From: Gammaproteobacteria bacterium
GTDB taxonomy: Bacteria; Pseudomonadota; Gammaproteobacteria; Burkholderiales; Sulfuricellaceae
Reading direction: 5' to 3'
Length of the DNA stretch: 64,000 nucleotides
NCBI GenBank assembly: GCA_018823025.1
Contig: JAHJJI010000024.1
Location: 1 to 64,000 of the forward strand
The notes under the pieces are model-generated. The model worked only from the letters and a program-made list of their open reading frames with translations, did not search any database and was not told the origin of the DNA. Position numbers and translations under genes: made by a program. Shown piece by piece: positions 9,776 to 18,750 of this stretch; the first letter of the stretch is position 1; every line of letters begins with the position of its first letter.

Positions 9776-10117
9776 TTACTTCATGTTTTCCGGGCCTTTG
9801 GCCTTCAGGCAGTCACTCATGAATTTCTTGCGCTCGTCGCCCTTCAGGGCTTTTTCGCCGGCAGCCTTGTTGCAGGTGGCCATGGGCGTCAGCTTTTCTT
9901 TCGGTGCAGCAGCTTCTTTTGCAGCATCGGGCGCTTTGGCCTTCAGGCAGTCACTCATGAATTTCTTGCGCTCGTCACCTTTCAGCGCTTTCTCGCCGGC
10001 TTCCTTGTTGCAGGTGCCCATCTTGCTCTGCTGAGCGGTCGGCGCTTTTTCATCGGCAGCGAAGGCTGGGGAAGCTAAACCGACAGCCAGGCATAGTGCG
10101 ATCAACAGTCTTTTCAT
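9776..10117 (-). CDS. PsiF repeat family secreted protein, two repeats
   Basis: signal peptide MKRLLIALCLAVGLASPAFA; duplicated TCNKxAGEKALKGDERKKFMSDCLKAK. Confidence 0.88.
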   Translation of the reverse strand: MKRLLIALCLAVGLASPAFAADEKAPTAQQSKMGTCNKEAGEKALKGDERKKFMSDCLKAKAPDAAKEAAAPKEKLTPMATCNKAAGEKALKGDERKKFMSDCLKAKGPENMK

Positions 10118-10263
10118 GACGACTCCTTTGGGTGGGTTGGAATGGCAGCCGTAATTTTCTGACGGCGCCTCCTGATTATAGCGCGAGCCTTTTAGTTTGG
10201 TAGGTTGAATAGCCCCAATTTTTTGTGGAACCGGGGCGTATGAATATTTCTGCAACAATATAC

Positions 10264-10291
10264 TTGACACATACATACCGGTTGGTATGTA
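10264..10291 (+). promoter_or_regulatory. promoter (TTGACA-N16-TATGTA) overlapping TetR-type operator ACATACCGGTTGGTATGT
   Basis: perfect 7-bp inverted repeat ACATACC/GGTATGT at 10273..10290, upstream of the TetR gene. Confidence 0.75.
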
Positions 10292-10299
10292 ATGAATTC

Positions 10300-10929
10300 A
10301 TGGATAGCAAACAACCAGATATAACCCGGGAAAAATTATTGATGTCCGCTTTCTGCGAAATCCATCGTCAGGGTTTTCAGGCGGCGAGCATCTCCAATAT
10401 CCTGCAGGACACCGGGCTGACCAAGGGGGCCTTGTACCACCATTTTCCTACCAAGCAGGCGCTGGGGCTGGCGGTGATCGACGAGGTGATCAAGGGGCGT
10501 TTGGAAGGGCTGATTTTCAAACGCTTGCGTGAGAGCGAGCAACCTGTCGAAACGCTGCTGGATATTATCGCCACCATCGACAAGAAAGTGCCCTCCGATT
10601 TTGTCATGCTGGGGTGTCCGCTGAATAACCTGATGCAGGAAATGAGCGCGCTGGATAAGCTTTTCCAGGAGCAGCTTGGCGGCGTGCTGGGTATCTGGCA
10701 GAAAACGGTAGAGGATGCGCTCAAGCGCGGACAGAAGCAGGGCGAGATTCGGGCGGACGTGAACTACAAGGCGGCGGCGTTGTTTATTGTTTCCGCCTGG
10801 GAAGGCTGTATCGGCGTGGCGAAGAATATGCAGTCGCCCAAAGCTTTCAGTATCTGCATGCAGCAGTTGCATGGCTATGTGCAGGGATTGATGCCGGCCA
10901 AGGTTGAGAAAGGTCGGAAAAAGAAATAG
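10300..10929 (+). CDS. TetR/AcrR family transcriptional regulator
   Basis: HTH: ISNILQDTGLTKGALYHHFPTKQALGLAVID. Confidence 0.93.
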   Translation: MDSKQPDITREKLLMSAFCEIHRQGFQAASISNILQDTGLTKGALYHHFPTKQALGLAVIDEVIKGRLEGLIFKRLRESEQPVETLLDIIATIDKKVPSDFVMLGCPLNNLMQEMSALDKLFQEQLGGVLGIWQKTVEDALKRGQKQGEIRADVNYKAAALFIVSAWEGCIGVAKNMQSPKAFSICMQQLHGYVQGLMPAKVEKGRKKK

Positions 10930-10952
10930 CAGGGGTATTTTTTTAACTGGCA

Positions 10953-10972
10953 ACATACCGGACGGTCGGTAT
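10953..10972 (+). promoter_or_regulatory. second TetR-type operator, ACATACCGGACGGTCGGTAT
   Basis: shares ACATACCGG-N-GGT-like architecture with 10273..10290; directly upstream of the 10987 gene. Confidence 0.65.
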
Positions 10973-10986
10973 CTAAAGGAGAAGTC

Positions 10987-11520
10987 ATGAGTATTATTTC
11001 TACAGTTACACCAGAGCAGGCAGAAGGAAAAGTGGCTGAAATTTACGGTCAAATCCAGCAGATGATGGGGCGGGTGCCGAATGCATTTCAAATGTACAGT
11101 TCCAGTCCGGCTTTACTTGAGCAGCAGATGCAACAAATTTCCTACTTCATGCAACACCCTACCTTGAGCTTTCCGTTGCTTGCCATGGTGCGCATGCTGG
11201 TATCGCAGAATAACGATTGCCAGTATTGCATCGGCTTGAATGAAGGCATGCTGATACAGATGGCAGGCCTGACTGTGGAACAAGTGGCAGCAACCAGGCG
11301 CGATCCAGTGAGTGCTCCTATACCGGATAAAGACAAGGCCATGCTGTTGCTTGTGTTGAAGGCAACAAAAACGCCCAAACTGGTGGATAAATCCGATCTG
11401 GAACAATTACGTGCATTGGGCTGGTGTGATAGTGACATCATGGACGCCGTGAGTCATGGTGCGCGCAATGTGGCGGCAGATATTATTTTCAACACTTTCA
11501 AGATAGACATTGATTTTTGA
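10987..11520 (+). CDS. carboxymuconolactone decarboxylase/AhpD-like protein
   Basis: CQYCIGLNEGML CxxC motif and AhpD-like layout. Confidence 0.85.
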   Translation: MSIISTVTPEQAEGKVAEIYGQIQQMMGRVPNAFQMYSSSPALLEQQMQQISYFMQHPTLSFPLLAMVRMLVSQNNDCQYCIGLNEGMLIQMAGLTVEQVAATRRDPVSAPIPDKDKAMLLLVLKATKTPKLVDKSDLEQLRALGWCDSDIMDAVSHGARNVAADIIFNTFKIDIDF

Positions 11521-11533
11521 TAAGGAGATAGCC

Positions 11534-11761
11534 ATGAACTTTGATAAAGAACTTGATGCACGCGGCCTGAATTGTCCACTGCCGATCTTGCGTACCAAGA
11601 AAGCGCTGGCTGAAATCAGTGCCGGGCAAGTATTGAAAATTTCTGCCACCGATCCCGGTTCGGTAAAAGACATGCAGGCATTCGCCAAGCAAACAGGAAA
11701 CGAACTGGTGGCTACGTCGGAAACCGGCGGAGCATTTGAATTTTTTATGCGCAAGCATTAG
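11534..11761 (+). CDS. TusA-family sulfurtransferase
   Basis: LDARGLNCPLPILRTKKAL (CPxP); 75 aa; GGAG RBS. Confidence 0.92.
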   Translation: MNFDKELDARGLNCPLPILRTKKALAEISAGQVLKISATDPGSVKDMQAFAKQTGNELVATSETGGAFEFFMRKH

Positions 11762-11771
11762 GAGGTAAGGC

Positions 11772-12377
11772 ATGGAAGTATCCAAGGCAATTGAGCAGCG
11801 CCGTTCAGTAAAGGCGTTTGATCCAGATCACAGCATAAGTGAAGCGGAAATCGAAAAATTGCTGTCGCTGGCGATCCTTGCGCCTACGGCTTTCAACATC
11901 CAGAACTGGCGGTTCGTGGTGGCGAGCGACCCGGCGTTGCGCAAGGAAATACGGCAGGCAGCGTGGGATCAGGCAAACGTCACCGATGCTTCGCTGCTGG
12001 TCGTGCTGTGCGCAGACCTCAAGGCGTGGGATAAGGAGCCAGGGCGGTACTGGGTGAATGCCCCGCAACCGGTGCAGGATTTGATGGTGCCCGCTATCGG
12101 CCAATATTATGCCGGAAAAGATCAGGTGCAACGCGATGAAGCCATGCGCTCATGCGGGATTGCGGCCATGACGCTGATGCTGGCGGCGCAGGAAATGGGC
12201 TACGATTCCTGCCCGATGGACGGCTTCGACTTCGACGCGGTGGGCAAGCTCGTCAACCTGCCGCAGGATCATGTGATCTCCATGTTTGTCGCCATCGGCA
12301 AGGGGATTCAGGAGCCGTGGCCACGCGGTGGGCAGCTACCGACAGGTGAGGTGGTGATACGGAACCGGTTCGGCTAG
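11772..12377 (+). CDS. nitroreductase family protein
   Basis: [44 protein letters not shown]. Confidence 0.92.
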   Translation: MEVSKAIEQRRSVKAFDPDHSISEAEIEKLLSLAILAPTAFNIQNWRFVVASDPALRKEIRQAAWDQANVTDASLLVVLCADLKAWDKEPGRYWVNAPQPVQDLMVPAIGQYYAGKDQVQRDEAMRSCGIAAMTLMLAAQEMGYDSCPMDGFDFDAVGKLVNLPQDHVISMFVAIGKGIQEPWPRGGQLPTGEVVIRNRFG

Positions 12378-13066
12378 ATTTTTCTGAACACGATGTCCCA
12401 TACCCCGTGGCCGAGTTTGATACCGCGCTGCTCGAATTTGGTCAGTGGGCGGTAGTCCGGCTTGGGAGCATAACCGGCAGCAGTATTGGCCAGTTTGGGC
12501 TCGGCAGCGAGTACGGCGAGGATGTGCTCGGCATATTCCTGCCAGTCGGTAGCGGCGTGCAGATAGCTGCCGGGCTTGAGTTTTTCGCACAGCAGCGCGA
12601 CCAATTCCGGCTGGATCAGGCGGCGCTTGTGGTGTTTGGTCTTGTGCCAGGGATCGGGGAAGAAAATGTGTATGCCATCGAGGCTGGCCGGCGCGATCAT
12701 TTGCTTGAGCACTTCCACTGCATCGTGCTGGATCACCCTCAGATTGGTCAGGCCCAGGGCTTCGATCTGGTTCAGCAGGCTGCCGACACCGGGGCCGTGA
12801 ACCTCGATGCCGAGATAGTCATTCTGTGGATGGGCGGATGCGATGGTTGCGGTGGAATCTCCCATGCCGAAACCGATTTCGAGTATCTTCGGCGCTGTCC
12901 TAGCAAAGGCAGAATCAAGATCGAGCAGGGTTTCCTGGTAAGTGATCCCCCAGCGTGGCATCAGGGTATCCAGTGCCCGGGTCTGGGCATTGGACATGCG
13001 GCCTTGGCGCAGGACGAAGCTGCGGATCGGGCGGTGCTTGGTTGTTGCGTCGTCAGTGTCGTTCAT
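12374..13066 (-). CDS. trmB: tRNA (guanine-N7)-methyltransferase
   Basis: [38 protein letters not shown]. Confidence 0.95.
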   Translation of the reverse strand: MNDTDDATTKHRPIRSFVLRQGRMSNAQTRALDTLMPRWGITYQETLLDLDSAFARTAPKILEIGFGMGDSTATIASAHPQNDYLGIEVHGPGVGSLLNQIEALGLTNLRVIQHDAVEVLKQMIAPASLDGIHIFFPDPWHKTKHHKRRLIQPELVALLCEKLKPGSYLHAATDWQEYAEHILAVLAAEPKLANTAAGYAPKPDYRPLTKFEQRGIKLGHGVWDIVFRKI

Positions 13067-13101
13067 ATGAGCTGGGTGTGCCGCTCACCCCTATGGTTTG
13101 A

Positions 13102-13884
13102 TTACTTGCCTATCATGCCGGTAGTGGGTGAACTCGGGCTGGCGGAGTAGAGCTTTTTCGGCATGCGGCCGGCGAGAAAAGCTTCGCGCCCGGCCTGTAC
13201 CGCCTTTTTCATGGCCGAGGCCATTAGTACCGGGTTGCCGGCGCCGGCGATGGCGGTATTCATCAGCACGCCGTCGCAACCCAGTTCCATGGCAATGGCG
13301 GCATCTGAGGCCGTGCCCACGCCAGCATCGACGATCACCGGCACCTTGGCGTTGTCGATGATGATCTGCAGGTTCCACGGGTTGAGGATGCCCATGCCTG
13401 AACCGATCAGCGAGGCCAGCGGCATTACCGCGACGCAGCCGATTTCTTCAAGCTGCTTGGCGATAATCGGGTCGTCTGAAGTGTAGACCATCACCTTGAA
13501 GCCATCCTTGACCAGGACTTCCGCCGCCTTGAGGGTTTCCACCACGTTCGGATAGAGCGTTTTTGGGTCGCCCAGGACTTCGAGCTTGACCAGATCGTGG
13601 CCGTCCAGCAGTTCGCGCGCCAGGCGCAGGGTGCGAATGGCATCGTCGGCGCTATAGCAGCCGGCGGTGTTGGGCAGGTAGGTGTATTGCGAGGGCGGTA
13701 CGGCATCGAGCAGACTGGGCTCGCCAGCGTTCTGTCCGATGTTGGTGCGGCGGATCGCTACCGTTACTATTTGCGCGCCGCTTTCTTCGACCGCACGGCG
13801 GGTTTCGTCGAAATCTTTGTATTTTCCGGTGCCGATTAGCAGGCGTGAAGAATAGGCCTTGCCCGCGATGATTAGTTCATCCAT
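13102..13884 (-). CDS. thiG: thiazole synthase
   Basis: [62 protein letters not shown]. Confidence 0.96.
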   Translation of the reverse strand: MDELIIAGKAYSSRLLIGTGKYKDFDETRRAVEESGAQIVTVAIRRTNIGQNAGEPSLLDAVPPSQYTYLPNTAGCYSADDAIRTLRLARELLDGHDLVKLEVLGDPKTLYPNVVETLKAAEVLVKDGFKVMVYTSDDPIIAKQLEEIGCVAVMPLASLIGSGMGILNPWNLQIIIDNAKVPVIVDAGVGTASDAAIAMELGCDGVLMNTAIAGAGNPVLMASAMKKAVQAGREAFLAGRMPKKLYSASPSSPTTGMIGK

Positions 13885-13927
13885 CTTGATTCCCCCAAAA
13901 TTATTGCTACAGAGCCTGGATAATGAA

Positions 13928-14128
13928 TTATCCGCCACCAACCGCGACGACGATTTCCAGTTGGTCCCCATCAGTCAGCACGGTCTCGCCGAACTGGCTG
14001 CGCGGAACGATTTCGCCGTTCCTTTCTACCGCCAGACGTTTTCCGGTGAGGTTCAGGGTTTCCAGCAACTGGGAGAGGTTCGGATTCTGCTCAAAGGAGT
14101 GAGGTGTGCCGTTGACCGTTAGCTGCAT
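13928..14128 (-). CDS. thiS: sulfur carrier protein ThiS
   Basis: 66 aa, [12 protein letters not shown]...[13 protein letters not shown]-terminal GG, adjacent to thiG. Confidence 0.94.
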   Translation of the reverse strand: MQLTVNGTPHSFEQNPNLSQLLETLNLTGKRLAVERNGEIVPRSQFGETVLTDGDQLEIVVAVGGG

Positions 14129-14242
14129 CGCCTTCAATATTGCCGTGAGAAAAGTGGGATTGCATTCTACCATGCAGGCACAGCGCTATGGTAGAACGAA
14201 AGCCTCTAGGGTTGGCCGAAGCCAGAGGGGGAAGCCGTGTCG

Positions 14243-14977
14243 TCAGGTGCGAGCGTGGGGTGCGCGCATAGCGAGTTCGAGTTTGGTCACGTAGCGCTGC
14301 AACAGTGACTGCTCATGTTGCGGAAGATCGATAAACTGGCAGCCGTAACGCCTGGCGTGATTGCCGTTCCTGAGCGTAATATCGGCTGAACTGCAGATAC
14401 GGATGTCGGATGTCAGTTCGCCGAATCCAGGCAAGTCGATGTGGCAACCTCCAAACAGGGCGCCTTCCTTGAGCGTTGGGGAAGAAACTTTCGTCAACAT
14501 GCCGATGCCGCCTACGCTGATGTCAGAAAGCGGGTTACGGGCGATTTCGCCATTGTTGAGCGCGATTTCGCATAGAACCGGTTTGCCAATGGGTGTAGGT
14601 ACGCGGAAGAGTTCGCGACGCTGAGGCCAGCGTATGGCTGAAGGAATCGGAATGGAAAACGCGGCGGCGCCTTCGAAGAGGCAGTGCTCGATTTGTGAGG
14701 AAACAAAGCTCACCGGTACGCCGGCATATACCGAGCTGAAATGTAGCCGTGAACAGGCCAGGATGCGCTGGGATATCGCTTCGTCGGAGACATCATCCAG
14801 AATCACCGTATCTTTTCCGACCTCCAGCAGGCAGGTGGAAAAAATATGGTAGCTGTTGTCAAAATGGCCCGTCATATGGCTGCGTTTTTTCTGCAGCTTG
14901 TTCAATAATGCCCGGATATCCGCTTCGCTGTTCAGCAGAAAGCGACTTTCTTGTTTGTCATCGAGTTGTTCAGTCAC
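14243..14977 (-). CDS. flagellar-brake/YcgR-like PilZ domain protein
   Basis: N-term YcgR-like domain; RRELFRVPTP and DISVGGIGM PilZ motifs. Confidence 0.82.
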   Translation of the reverse strand: MTEQLDDKQESRFLLNSEADIRALLNKLQKKRSHMTGHFDNSYHIFSTCLLEVGKDTVILDDVSDEAISQRILACSRLHFSSVYAGVPVSFVSSQIEHCLFEGAAAFSIPIPSAIRWPQRRELFRVPTPIGKPVLCEIALNNGEIARNPLSDISVGGIGMLTKVSSPTLKEGALFGGCHIDLPGFGELTSDIRICSSADITLRNGNHARRYGCQFIDLPQHEQSLLQRYVTKLELAMRAPHART

Positions 14978-15357
14978 TTCTCACTCCATCCCTGTGGGTG
15001 CTGTGGGGCGTCTTAAAATAATGCGCCCTGATTTTTTATGTGTTGAGATTATATCAACCTGATGAAAATGAAAAGATTAAAATTTCATTTTGTTGTTTCG
15101 GCCCCCTGGATTAACAGTGCCTATCGATCATCGCATTTGTAAAGCATGGCCTGAATTGAGCCTGTATAAAGTAATAAGCAATATTTATACCCAATATGGA
15201 CAGGCTATATTTATCATTACGTTGCGATTTTTTATCAGACAAACTTTAATGAAAAGTGTAAAAAAAATCGACACTTTATCGACCTGTTTCTAGTTGTTCA
15301 GCGCGAGTGCCTTCGAAGGTGGGTACGGCAACAAGGGGCTCACCTGCGGGCTAGTAG

Positions 15358-15386
15358 TTGAGTAATGAGCTGAACCATCGTAAAAT
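15358..15386 (+). promoter_or_regulatory. tRNA-Gly promoter (TTGAGT-N17-TAAAAT)
   Basis: good -10 and spacing immediately upstream of the tRNA. Confidence 0.6.
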
Positions 15387-15396
15387 CTGCCCTCTT

Positions 15397-15470
15397 GCGG
15401 GTGTAGTTCAATGGCAGAACGGCAGCTTCCCAAGCTGCATACGAGGGTTCGATTCCCTTCACCCGCTCCA
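15397..15470 (+). tRNA. tRNA-Gly (anticodon CCC), encoded CCA
   Basis: GCGGGTG acceptor, anticodon stem GCAGC-TTCCCAA-GCTGC, T-loop TTCGATT, CACCCGC-TCCA 3' end. Confidence 0.95.
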
Positions 15471-15498
15471 GTCTTATTCCCACCTCAGGATGATGCCA

Positions 15499-17604
15499 AT
15501 GAACAAAACCCTGAAATACGGATTGCTTTTCGTCGGCGCCATACTGGTTGTATTCCTTGCCCTTATCGCACTGGTCGCCGCCACCTTCAACCCGAACGAT
15601 TACAAACCGTTGATCGTCAAGCTGGTGCAAGAGAAAAAACAGCGCACACTGAAGCTCGAAGGTGACATCAAGCTGACTTTTTTCCCCCGTATCGGCGCCG
15701 ATCTCGGCAAGCTTTCCTTAAGCGATCACGGTAGCGACAAGGAGTTCGCTGCCATCGACAGCGCTCGAGTTTCCCTCGCGCTGTTGCCGCTACTGAAGAA
15801 GCAACTGGTGGTGGATCGTATCCGGATAGACGGCGTCCGGGCCAGGCTGGTGCGCTACCCTGACGGCAGTACCAGCATCGACGATCTGTTAAAGAAGGAG
15901 GAGGAAGAGTCAGAGCAGTTCAAGTTCGACATCGAAGGCGTCAGCATCACCCGTGCAGCATTTTCTTTCGATGACCGGATGGCCGGACGGAAGCTGGATA
16001 TTTCCGGCCTGGAATTTGAATCCGGACGGCTGGCCAACAATCAGCCCGGCAAGATCGACCTCAAATTTACCTTGCAGGGCGACAAGCCGAAGATCAATGC
16101 TCAGGTGGCGATAACTAGCGGCCTGCTGTTCGACATCGAGGCCAAGGCCGTCGCCCTGGATGGTCTGACGGTTTCCCTGGCTGGCAAGCGTGGTGACGAT
16201 GGCATGGAGATTAGTCTGATCTCGCCGAAATTCGAATTGGGGCCTGAGCGTGTTGCCGGCAAGCTTGATCTGACCGCAAAGATGACGCAGGCCAAGGGTA
16301 ACCTGAATCTGGCACTGAGTGTCCCTGCGCTGACCGGCAAAGGTAACGTTTTTAGAGCCGAAACAATCACCTTGGACGTCATCGGCCAGCAAGGCGAGAA
16401 CACCATCAAGAGCCGGATCGCCAGCCCATTCAGCGCCAATCTTGATACGCGTCAGTTCAGTCTGGACAAACTCGTGGCTAGCTTTGATCTCAGCGGTCCG
16501 GCCATGACTAAAGCCCTCGACGTGAATCTGGGTGGTGTGGCCAGGATCGATCTGGACAAGCAGGATGTGCGTCTGGACCTGTCCGGCAAACTCGACGAAA
16601 GCAAACTCAAGGTCAAGCTCGGCATCAGCCATTTCGATGCGCCGGCCTATGATTTCGATATCGCTATCGACCAGCTCGATATCGACCGCTATTTGCCGCC
16701 GGGCAAGCCGGAAGATAAGGCCAGGCAACCTGAGAAGCCGCTGGATTTCGGCTTCCTGAAAAATCTCAACGCCAATGGTCGGCTCAGCATCGGCGCGCTC
16801 AAGGTCGCCAACATCAAGTCCTCCAACATCAAGCTCAACGTCAAGGCGGATGGAGGCAATCTGAACGTCGCGCCGATTTCGGCGAATTTCTACCAGGGGA
16901 CATTGAATGGCGCGATCTCCCTGCATGGCGCCGGAACGCCCCGCGTGGCGTTGAAGCAGAACCTAGTAGGGGTCAGCGTCGGACCGATGCTGAAAGACGC
17001 GGCCAATGTCGACATGCTGGAAGGGCATGGCAACGTGGCACTCGACGTCAGCGGCCAAGGCACCACCGTCAGCGCCATGAAGAAAGCGCTGCAGGGCAGT
17101 GCCGCGCTCAATCTGCACGACGGCGCGCTGAAAGGCGTCAACATCGCCGGCGCAATCCGCAATGCTCAAGCCAAGTTCGGTTCGCTTCAGGGGGTAAGCA
17201 ACCAGACCTCCAACGCCGCCGACAAGACCGATTTTTCCGAGCTGAAAGCCAGTTTCCGGATCAACAACGGCGTTGCCCACAACGAGGATCTTTCCGCCAA
17301 ATCGCCGTTGCTGCGCCTGGCCGGCAATGGTGACGTGAACATCGGCGAGAGCTCGATGAATTATCTCGCCAAGGCAACGGTGGTCGCTTCATTGGAGGGC
17401 CAGGGCGGCAAGGAGCTGACCGCGCTCAAGGGTATGACCGTGCCGGTGCGCATCACCGGACCTTTCGCCGGGCTGAAATATAGTCTGGATTTCAATGCCA
17501 TGGCCTCTGAGGCGGTGAAGCAGAAGGTCGAACAGAAGAAAGAAGAAATCAAATCGCGCCTTGGCGAAGAACTGAAGAGCGGTCTCAAGGGGCTGTTCAA
17601 GTAA
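15499..17604 (+). CDS. AsmA family protein
   Basis: N-terminal TM, NPNDYKPLIVKLVQEKKQRTLKLEGDIKLTFFPRIG; AsmA C-terminal pattern; AGGA 8 nt upstream of ATG 15499. Confidence 0.9.
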   Translation: MNKTLKYGLLFVGAILVVFLALIALVAATFNPNDYKPLIVKLVQEKKQRTLKLEGDIKLTFFPRIGADLGKLSLSDHGSDKEFAAIDSARVSLALLPLLKKQLVVDRIRIDGVRARLVRYPDGSTSIDDLLKKEEEESEQFKFDIEGVSITRAAFSFDDRMAGRKLDISGLEFESGRLANNQPGKIDLKFTLQGDKPKINAQVAITSGLLFDIEAKAVALDGLTVSLAGKRGDDGMEISLISPKFELGPERVAGKLDLTAKMTQAKGNLNLALSVPALTGKGNVFRAETITLDVIGQQGENTIKSRIASPFSANLDTRQFSLDKLVASFDLSGPAMTKALDVNLGGVARIDLDKQDVRLDLSGKLDESKLKVKLGISHFDAPAYDFDIAIDQLDIDRYLPPGKPEDKARQPEKPLDFGFLKNLNANGRLSIGALKVANIKSSNIKLNVKADGGNLNVAPISANFYQGTLNGAISLHGAGTPRVALKQNLVGVSVGPMLKDAANVDMLEGHGNVALDVSGQGTTVSAMKKALQGSAALNLHDGALKGVNIAGAIRNAQAKFGSLQGVSNQTSNAADKTDFSELKASFRINNGVAHNEDLSAKSPLLRLAGNGDVNIGESSMNYLAKATVVASLEGQGGKELTALKGMTVPVRITGPFAGLKYSLDFNAMASEAVKQKVEQKKEEIKSRLGEELKSGLKGLFK

Positions 17605-17615
17605 GCCAAGAGTCC

Positions 17616-18638
17616 ATGAAGGATTTCTCACAGCGCCTGATCGAGTGGCAGAAACATCATGGCCGGCATGGCCTGCCTTGGCAGCAGACTCGTGATCCTT
17701 ACTCGGTGTGGCTGTCGGAAATCATGCTGCAGCAGACCCAGGTTAGCAGCGTCATCCCCTATTACCAGCGCTTTCTGGCGCGATTTCCCGATATTTCTAC
17801 CCTCGCTGCCGCCTCTCAGGACGAGGTGCTTGCCCACTGGAGCGGGCTAGGATATTACGCTCGAGGACGCAACCTGCACCGTGCCGCGCAGGTCGTGGTG
17901 GCGCAGCATGGCGGCATTTTTCCGTCTGATCCTGAGTGGGTCGTGGCCTTGCCCGGCATCGGTCGCTCCACCGCTGCCGCGATCCTGGCTTTTTCCTTCG
18001 GCCAGCGCCGAGCCATTCTGGATGGCAACGTCAAGCGCGTGCTGGCGCGCTGTTTCGGCATCGCCGGCTATCCCGGCACCAAGGCGGTGGAGAACCGGTT
18101 GTGGCAGCAGGCCGATGCACTGTTGCCTGAATCCGGCATCGAAACCTATACCCAGGCCTTGATGGATCTGGGCGCCACGGTGTGCACCCGCAAACCTTCC
18201 TGTGCCGATTGCCCTCTTGGTTCCGTCTGTGTCGCCTACAATGAAAAGCGGGTGGCAGAACTGCCGGAAACCAAACCGCGCAAGCCGCTGCCGCAGAAGG
18301 AAACCGCCATGCTGGTCCTGCTGCGCCAGGGCGAGGTTTACCTGGAAAAGCGGCCATCCACCGGCATCTGGGGCGGCATGTGGAGTTTGCCTGAGGCACC
18401 GGTCATGGAGACAGATTCGCTGGCTCGTCTCGGCATGGTCGGTGCGGAAGTCAGTCCGCTACCTGAACGGCAACATACCTTCACCCATTTTCGTCTGCAT
18501 ATCGTGCCGCGGGTATTCGAGGTGACGGCGCTGCAGCCCGGCTTGCACGAGCCGGGCGGGCTGTGGCTCACGCTAGCCGATGCGATGGGTGCGGCGCTAC
18601 CCAAGCCGGTGCGGGAGATTTTGACAGGGCTTGTCTAA
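17616..18638 (+). CDS. mutY: A/G-specific adenine glycosylase
   Basis: HGLPWQQTRDPYSVWLSEIMLQQTQV; VVALPGIGRSTAAAI; Fe-S cysteines CTRKPSCADCPLGSVC. Confidence 0.96.
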   Translation: MKDFSQRLIEWQKHHGRHGLPWQQTRDPYSVWLSEIMLQQTQVSSVIPYYQRFLARFPDISTLAAASQDEVLAHWSGLGYYARGRNLHRAAQVVVAQHGGIFPSDPEWVVALPGIGRSTAAAILAFSFGQRRAILDGNVKRVLARCFGIAGYPGTKAVENRLWQQADALLPESGIETYTQALMDLGATVCTRKPSCADCPLGSVCVAYNEKRVAELPETKPRKPLPQKETAMLVLLRQGEVYLEKRPSTGIWGGMWSLPEAPVMETDSLARLGMVGAEVSPLPERQHTFTHFRLHIVPRVFEVTALQPGLHEPGGLWLTLADAMGAALPKPVREILTGLV

Positions 18639-18652
18639 GGGCTAAAGCTTTT

Positions 18653-18727
18653 GAACCGCAGAGACGCCGAGTAACCGCGTGGTTTTTCGGGTTTTTTCTC
18701 GGCGTCTCCGCGCCTCTGCGGTGAACC
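18653..18727. repeat. family B inverted repeat, variant copy B1
   Basis: AACCGCAGAGACGCCGAG ... CTCGGCGTCTCCGCGCCTCTGCGGTGAACCG. Confidence 0.8.
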
Positions 18728-18750
18728 GTTTTTTTAGAGTTAAAGCATAT

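Noticed and set aside
14129-14242. TPP riboswitch upstream of thiS
   Set aside because: No CUGAGA/thi-box-like motif seen; only two unrelated hairpins.
15910-16926. 338-aa - strand ORF
   Set aside because: Antisense to the AsmA-family gene, with which it shares codon-position bias; no independent support.
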